Virus record (IMG/VR): IMGVR_UViG_3300034198_007761
Coordinates: 1 to 27,247 of that record
Length of the DNA stretch: 27,247 bases
Direction: 5' to 3' (one strand)
Origin: a virus
Shown here: piece after piece, positions 23,637 to 27,247 of the stretch
Numbering within the stretch: position 1 is the first letter of the stretch
How the letters are laid out: each line of letters begins with the position of its first letter
Position numbers and translations under genes: made by a program
The notes under the pieces: generated by a model
Database searches by the model: none
The model's input: the letters and a program-made list of their open reading frames with translations, nothing else
Told to the model about the DNA's origin: nothing

Positions 23637-24569
23637 ATGCACGCACCAAATCTAAACCCGTATCTTTCGGGTAATGCACGCGCACTATGGATGGTGTTTG
23701 CCACTGTAGGTCGAGTGATGTCGGCTGCCGAAGTTATGGAAAGCAACTATATGACTGAGGGCAGAGACGCTATTCGTAATGCAATGACAGAACTAAAACG
23801 CACGGGCTATATCAAGGCCGTAAAAGAACAAACTGCCGGCGGTCGCTGGGTAACTTCCCTAAAATTTACAGAAGTCGGACAAAAATATGTCGACTTATTC
23901 AACTGGAATTACCAGCCAGTACCGACGCCTGAATTTCCGTACGTCGGTGAACCAGGCACTACTAGTAATATAACTACTAATGACTATCAAAGCCTAGAAG
24001 TACTACGTACTTCTAGTCTTTCGGCGGAGCCGAAGGGAGAACTGCCAATGAGTTGGCCAATGCTGGACGAAGAGAACGAACCAAAAAAGAAAAAGCCCGC
24101 TATCGATGAATCTGATACTGGGGCAATTGGAAAAGTCGTTGACAAGCAAGCTAAGCGCAACGCCAAATATAAAACTACTTCGTTTGAGGCTGTCCCCGCC
24201 TCCATGCGTCGATACGAGCGTTCTGAAGAGGAGTGGGGCACCGATGACTTGATTGCGGAGTTCTATGATCAGATTCGTGAACACTGTCCCGGTATTCCTT
24301 CACAGGTCAACGGTAAATCTTTAATCACGTGGATCAATAGCCAAGTTGGTCAAGGTGTGGCGCGAACTTCAATCTTAAAAGCAATCCGTATGTTCTTTGT
24401 TGATCCACGCAACTTGATGGATCTTGGCGTAGGTCAACCTGTGTGGCGTAGATTCATTGCGTATTATCCAACAGTCCACGGTTTGACTACCAAGACCGAG
24501 ACCGAGTACGTTGATGATGAGTTCCTGGCTCATCAGGAAAAAATGTTAAAACTTCTCGGAGGTAACTAA
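23637..24569 (+). CDS. Putative replication initiator with N-terminal winged helix
   Basis: This gene encodes 310 aa with AGAGAGGG shortly before the ATG. Residues about 9-85 look like a winged-helix DNA-binding domain: LSGNARALWMVFATVGRVMS, then EGRDAIRNAMTELKRTGYIK and a beta wing GGRWVTSLKFTEVGQ. A polar linker follows (about 105-200), and its DNA carries two palindromes (23994-24034). The C-terminal region (about 205-300) is a helical domain with IAEFYDQIREHCPGIPSQVN and RTSILKAIRMFF. The next genes are a DnaC-like loader, then a DnaB-like helicase, so an initiator or DnaD/lambda-O-type role is likely: binding the origin and recruiting the loader. The exact family is not assigned. The stop overlaps the next ATG (TAATG). 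Confidence 0.68.
   Translation: MHAPNLNPYLSGNARALWMVFATVGRVMSAAEVMESNYMTEGRDAIRNAMTELKRTGYIKAVKEQTAGGRWVTSLKFTEVGQKYVDLFNWNYQPVPTPEFPYVGEPGTTSNITTNDYQSLEVLRTSSLSAEPKGELPMSWPMLDEENEPKKKKPAIDESDTGAIGKVVDKQAKRNAKYKTTSFEAVPASMRRYERSEEEWGTDDLIAEFYDQIREHCPGIPSQVNGKSLITWINSQVGQGVARTSILKAIRMFFVDPRNLMDLGVGQPVWRRFIAYYPTVHGLTTKTETEYVDDEFLAHQEKMLKLLGGN
23957..24036. other. Candidate replication origin inside the initiator gene
   Basis: An AT-rich stretch with ACTACTA repeated 15 bases apart (23958-23964 and 23973-23979) is followed by a perfect 10-bp inverted repeat around three bases (arms 23994-24003 and 24007-24016). A second palindrome follows (TTCGGC at 24020-24025, GCCGAA at 24029-24034). All of it lies in the part of the gene that encodes a flexible linker, as the lambda origin lies in gene O. 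The origin role is inferred. Confidence 0.4.
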
Positions 24570-25264
24570 TGTACGACCTATCGAAGGAACGTCCGGGAGT
24601 TCGTATGCGTATTCGGCATGCTGGTCTTCCAGCAAAGTCAATCGGCATGGAGTTCTCAGATATCGACGATTCTCCGGAAAAAACTCAGGTCATGCAATGG
24701 GTGGGGCTGGTCAAAGCTGGGAAGGTCATTAGAGCCCTTGGAGAGCCTACCTGCGGCCTTGGACTCCTATTGGCGGGTAAACCGGGTCACGGCAAGACTA
24801 CGATGGCCTCTATAGCCCTCCAAAGCCTTATTAGGACCATTACGCCTGACCTATTTGGCTCAGACGGATCGATGCCCGCCAACTTAGCGGGCTTCAGAGA
24901 CTATCCTAAGCTCCTTCGACTTCAGAAGATGCAGTTCGAAGACCCTAACGAAAACACTCAACGCGAGATAGATTCTATCTTTGGGGATTTAGCTCCCCAC
25001 GAAAACTATCAAACGTTTGTGTTGGACGACCTTGGCAAGGAATATAGAACCGCAACTGGTTGGGCTGAGAATCAATTTGACGCCCTCCTTCGTTCCCGGT
25101 TCAATGCGGGTCTGCCAACAATTGTTACGACGAATACCGCCCTCAAAGACTGGGGTACGGTGTACGGTGAGGCAATGGGCAGCTTCGCGCACGAGGCGTT
25201 TATTCCATTAGTAGTTCGTTCACAAAAAGGGGATCATAGAAAAAATGAAAAAGAAAATGAGTAA
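24569..25264 (+). CDS. DnaC-like AAA+ helicase loader
   Basis: This gene encodes 231 aa, starting in a TAATG overlap with the initiator gene. A Walker A motif is clear at residues 70-78 (GKPGHGKTT) and a Walker B at about 150-155 (FVLDDLG, with D153 and D154). A sensor-1-like TIVTTNT strand follows about 25 residues later. The length and layout match DnaC/IstB-type ATPases that load a hexameric helicase on single-stranded DNA. The N-terminal ~60 residues lack zinc motifs and would contact the helicase. Its position between the initiator and a DnaB-like helicase gene fits. The last ~20 bases overlap the next gene, whose start lies in a run of A. Confidence 0.88.
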   Translation: MYDLSKERPGVRMRIRHAGLPAKSIGMEFSDIDDSPEKTQVMQWVGLVKAGKVIRALGEPTCGLGLLLAGKPGHGKTTMASIALQSLIRTITPDLFGSDGSMPANLAGFRDYPKLLRLQKMQFEDPNENTQREIDSIFGDLAPHENYQTFVLDDLGKEYRTATGWAENQFDALLRSRFNAGLPTIVTTNTALKDWGTVYGEAMGSFAHEAFIPLVVRSQKGDHRKNEKENE

Positions 25265-25547
25265 TGCTGTGATGTATGGTTGGAAAACAGTTCAGTTCTT
25301 CCTCTCCGCTGAAGGAGTTTGTGAAGTTCAGATTTCTCATGACTGCGAACTACGTTGCACTTGTGATGGATACGGTAACCGTAGAAAGTGCCGCCATATA
25401 AATCTTTGTTCTGCAAAATTAAAGAACGGTCAATATCCAATTGAGATTACTGGAGATATTCCAGAGGATCTACTTACAGAGGCTCGTACATCCCCGACAG
25501 CCTTTAGGACCATAATTTTGAAATACGGAAAACCTCTGGTATTCTAA
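25245..25547 (+). CDS. Small SWIM zinc-finger protein
   Basis: This gene encodes 100 aa. Cysteines 38, 40 and 49 and His 51 make a C-x-C-x8-C-x-H pattern, the signature of SWIM zinc-binding domains, preceded by beta strands (YGWKTVQFFL, VCEVQIS). SWIM domains bind DNA or proteins, often in recombination or transposase contexts. Here the gene sits between the helicase loader and helicase, so a DNA-binding accessory role in replication is a fair guess. The ATG at 25245 overlaps the loader gene; AAGGGGA at 25227-25233 is 11 bases upstream. An in-frame ATG at 25257 would be further away and is less likely. The end of the gene contains the -35/-10 elements of the next promoter. Confidence 0.74.
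   Translation: MKKKMSNAVMYGWKTVQFFLSAEGVCEVQISHDCELRCTCDGYGNRRKCRHINLCSAKLKNGQYPIEITGDIPEDLLTEARTSPTAFRTIILKYGKPLVF
25518..25545 (+). promoter_or_regulatory. Candidate leaderless promoter (TTGAAA-16-TATTCT)
   Basis: TTGAAA at 25518-25523 is separated by 16 bases from TATTCT at 25540-25545, and the ATG of the next gene begins six bases later at 25552. Transcription would start at or next to that ATG. No Shine-Dalgarno sequence is visible before it. The same -10-to-ATG distance is seen at 1470-1482. The -10 box overlaps the stop codon of the SWIM protein gene. Confidence 0.55.
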
Positions 25548-25551
25548 AATT

Positions 25552-25971
25552 ATGCAAGGGGGCGATATTTCAAATGAGGTTCCTCAGCGAGTAGCTGTTA
25601 CCCTAGATTGTATTTTAGTAAAGACGCCAAGTATTAAAAAGTCTTTACTAGGTCTAGTAAGTATTCCTACCGAAGAGGTTACCTACAATAGGCAGGCGTT
25701 ATCTTTATTTTGGCGCTATGCACAAAAAAATAATGTTGTTATGGAATTAGTTGGGTTTGGATATACCAAGAGAGAAATGAAATCCATAATGGATGATCTT
25801 GACAACTTGGGTACTAATCCGTTTAACTATGTCAACTGCTATAAAGTTGTTGCTGATCTTGTTGGTGAACTACCATATAGGCCTGAGCTTCGATTTGTGG
25901 TAGACATACCTTCTCGAGGTCTTCGATATGGTGCACGATTTATAGATATGAGGGAACTCAGTGGCAGCTGA
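25552..25971 (+). CDS. HAD-like protein, degenerate active site
   Basis: This gene encodes 139 aa. The N-terminal strand and loop RVAVTLDCILVK resembles HAD motif I (hhhhDxDGTL), but only one Asp (in LDCILV) is kept and the second acidic position is Cys-Ile. Next come SLFWRYAQKNNVVMELVGFG, where a helix leads to a strand with no clear motif II Ser/Thr, and a C-terminal VVDIPSRGLRYGARFIDMRE segment that could be motif IV. The protein may therefore be an inactive HAD relative used for binding, but another Rossmann-type fold is possible. The gene has no ribosome binding site and probably starts leaderless from the promoter directly upstream. Its end overlaps the helicase start by 11 bases. Confidence 0.5.
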   Translation: MQGGDISNEVPQRVAVTLDCILVKTPSIKKSLLGLVSIPTEEVTYNRQALSLFWRYAQKNNVVMELVGFGYTKREMKSIMDDLDNLGTNPFNYVNCYKVVADLVGELPYRPELRFVVDIPSRGLRYGARFIDMRELSGS

Positions 25972-27190
25972 TAATGAAGTGCGGCTTTTATCTAGGGCTA
26001 TCCGTACTAGAGATATTTCTACCTTACTAGAACGTGGTGTAGAGGGTGGTTGGTTCTTTAATGATGACAACCGTGCAGTCTGGGAGTTTCTACGCAATCA
26101 CTGGACTAAGTATCAGGAAGTACCTACAGCAACAACCGTCTTAGATAATTTTCCAACCTACAAGCTTTTAGCTGTAGATGATGCATTAGATTATCTTTTA
26201 GATCAGCTAATAGAATTTAGAAAGCGTCAAAAATCTATTGAGGTAGTTCAACAGGCTGCGGATGCTATTGCTGCTGGCGATCATACTTCCGCCATTAAAA
26301 TTATGGGACATGGGTTTGCAACGCTCATTGATGAAGGGTCCGCAGCACCTACAGAGATTGATCTGACCAAAGATGCAATAGATCGTTTTGATGAGTATTT
26401 GGATATCAAGACTCGTCCCAATGGTTTACTAGGAATTGCTACCGGATTTCAAGTTATGGATATGGCTACTGCTGGTTTACAGCCAGGACAATTGGTAACT
26501 ATTATTGCTCCACCTAAAACTGGTAAATCTGTACTTGCAATGCAAATGGCTGTAAATGTACACAATGACGGGCAAGTACCTATGTTCCAATCTTTTGAGA
26601 TGAGCAATCTAGAACAGCAACATCGACACGATGCTATGCGAGCGCACATATCTCATGGTCGATTGATTCGTGGAGCACTCACTACAGATGAAGAAGCACG
26701 TTATCGCGACATGCTTTTAAGGATGGGTGGAATGCATAAGTTTTATTTAACAGAATCTATCTCAGGAGCTACTGTTTCTCAACTAGCCTTAAAACTGGAA
26801 AAACTTCGTCCACAGATCTTATTTGTTGACGGTGTCTACCTCATGTTTGATGAGATCAGCCAGGAGCGAGGAACACCTTTAGCATTAAAAAACATTACTC
26901 AATCAATGAAACGCTTAGCACAGAAGTACGATATCCCCATCGTTCAGAGTACTCAGGTATTGACTTATAAGATGAAAAAAGGACAGGTAACTGCAGACTC
27001 TATTGGTTACTCATCTTCTTTCCATCAAGATTCAGATGTAATTTTTGCTTTACAGCGTCAAGATGAGGATGACGATAGTTCTCGTTTGCTTCGTGTTGTG
27101 GCTAGTCGTAACGGTGGGCTTAGCGAAGTATCTTTGATGTGGGATTGGAACACAGGCCACTTCCGCGAGATAAGCGACGAAGACCTATGA
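25961..27190 (+). CDS. DnaB-like replicative helicase
   Basis: This gene encodes 409 aa from a GTG start at 25961, with GAGGGAA about eight bases upstream. The N-terminal ~150 residues are helical, with FLRNHWTKYQEVPTATTVLD resembling the DnaB N-domain. The C-terminal RecA-like helicase core has Walker A at residues 183-190 (APPKTGKS) and a Walker B strand ending in D290 (PQILFVDG). Later come an IVQSTQV sensor-type segment and a C-terminal segment with VASRNGGLSEVSLMWD, as in DnaB/T4 gp41-type helicases. It would form a hexamer loaded by the DnaC-like protein and unwind the replication fork. Its stop overlaps the next ATG (ATGA). The family is firm; lineage within it is not. Confidence 0.92.
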   Translation: MAADNEVRLLSRAIRTRDISTLLERGVEGGWFFNDDNRAVWEFLRNHWTKYQEVPTATTVLDNFPTYKLLAVDDALDYLLDQLIEFRKRQKSIEVVQQAADAIAAGDHTSAIKIMGHGFATLIDEGSAAPTEIDLTKDAIDRFDEYLDIKTRPNGLLGIATGFQVMDMATAGLQPGQLVTIIAPPKTGKSVLAMQMAVNVHNDGQVPMFQSFEMSNLEQQHRHDAMRAHISHGRLIRGALTTDEEARYRDMLLRMGGMHKFYLTESISGATVSQLALKLEKLRPQILFVDGVYLMFDEISQERGTPLALKNITQSMKRLAQKYDIPIVQSTQVLTYKMKKGQVTADSIGYSSSFHQDSDVIFALQRQDEDDDSSRLLRVVASRNGGLSEVSLMWDWNTGHFREISDEDL

Positions 27191-27247
27191 CCATAGAAGA
27201 AATGACGGATACGTTAGCTCGTCTTGGTATTGAGGTAATAGATACAC
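27187..27247 (+). CDS. Start of a further replication-module gene (3' truncated)
   Basis: Only the first 20 codons are in the window, beginning MTIEEMTDTLARLGIEVIDT. The ATG lies in an ATGA overlap with the helicase stop, and the frame is open to the right edge. A gene coupled to a DnaB-like helicase is often a DnaG-type primase, and the L..LGIEV opening is compatible with a primase N-terminus before its zinc-binding domain, but twenty residues cannot decide this. No function is assigned. Confidence 0.5.
   Translation, partial: MTIEEMTDTLARLGIEVIDT

Noticed and set aside
1-27247. tRNA genes, CRISPR arrays, insertion sequences, integrase and attachment sites
   Set aside because: No cloverleaf-like sequence, spaced repeats, transposase motifs or terminal inverted repeats were found on reading both strands, although no scan with a dedicated tool could be run.

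Overview
The window is a stretch of a contractile-tailed (myovirus-type) bacteriophage genome. Every supported gene lies on the + strand, and most are packed end to end with overlapping ATGA or TAATG stop/start junctions. Base composition is moderately AT-rich. The host is probably Gram-positive, and a low-GC actinobacterium is a reasonable guess. This is inference from three things: the tape measure carries two peptidoglycan-cleaving domains, a virion fibre carries PASTA-like repeats, and two genes appear to be transcribed without a 5' leader. No host marker, tRNA, integrase, transposon or CRISPR array was seen.

Layout. (1) 1-4921: virion surface genes. A 5'-truncated glycine-linker protein is followed by several small beta-rich proteins, a family 2 glycosyltransferase behind its own terminator/promoter gap, and a 613-aa fibre with PASTA-like and Ig/FN3-like repeats. 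(2) 4930-7195: head-tail joining genes, interrupted by two very basic small proteins, a strong terminator and a 53-aa gene. (3) 7243-10424: tail sheath, tail tube, and a tail-assembly chaperone whose second part appears to be reached by a programmed +1 ribosomal frameshift. (4) 10437-13385: tape measure protein with M23 endopeptidase and lysozyme-like domains. (5) 13385-19263: baseplate operon, comprising a CIS-tube-like protein, a LysM/gp53-like protein, a hub in two polypeptides, an OB-fold spike, a gp25-like wedge and a gp6/J-like wedge. (6) 19273-23330: fibre module, including a 1161-aa protein with a gpI-like N-terminus and four carbohydrate-binding-like repeats. (7) 23340-23615: a three-helix membrane protein, a possible holin. 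(8) 23637-27247: replication module, comprising a winged-helix initiator with palindromes in its linker, a DnaC-like helicase loader, a SWIM zinc-finger protein, a HAD-like protein, a DnaB-like helicase and the start of one further gene.

How they work together. The sheath contracts around the tube, whose length is set by the tape measure and chaperone. The hub, spike and wedge proteins form the baseplate, and the fibres recognise cell-surface glycans or wall. The tape-measure hydrolases probably open the wall for DNA entry. The last block would then load the replicative helicase on the phage genome. The most interesting observations are the prfB-like +1 frameshift site in the chaperone, the palindromes inside the initiator gene (a lambda-O-like origin candidate), two promoters with identical leaderless geometry, and the PASTA and CBM-like receptor-binding proteins.
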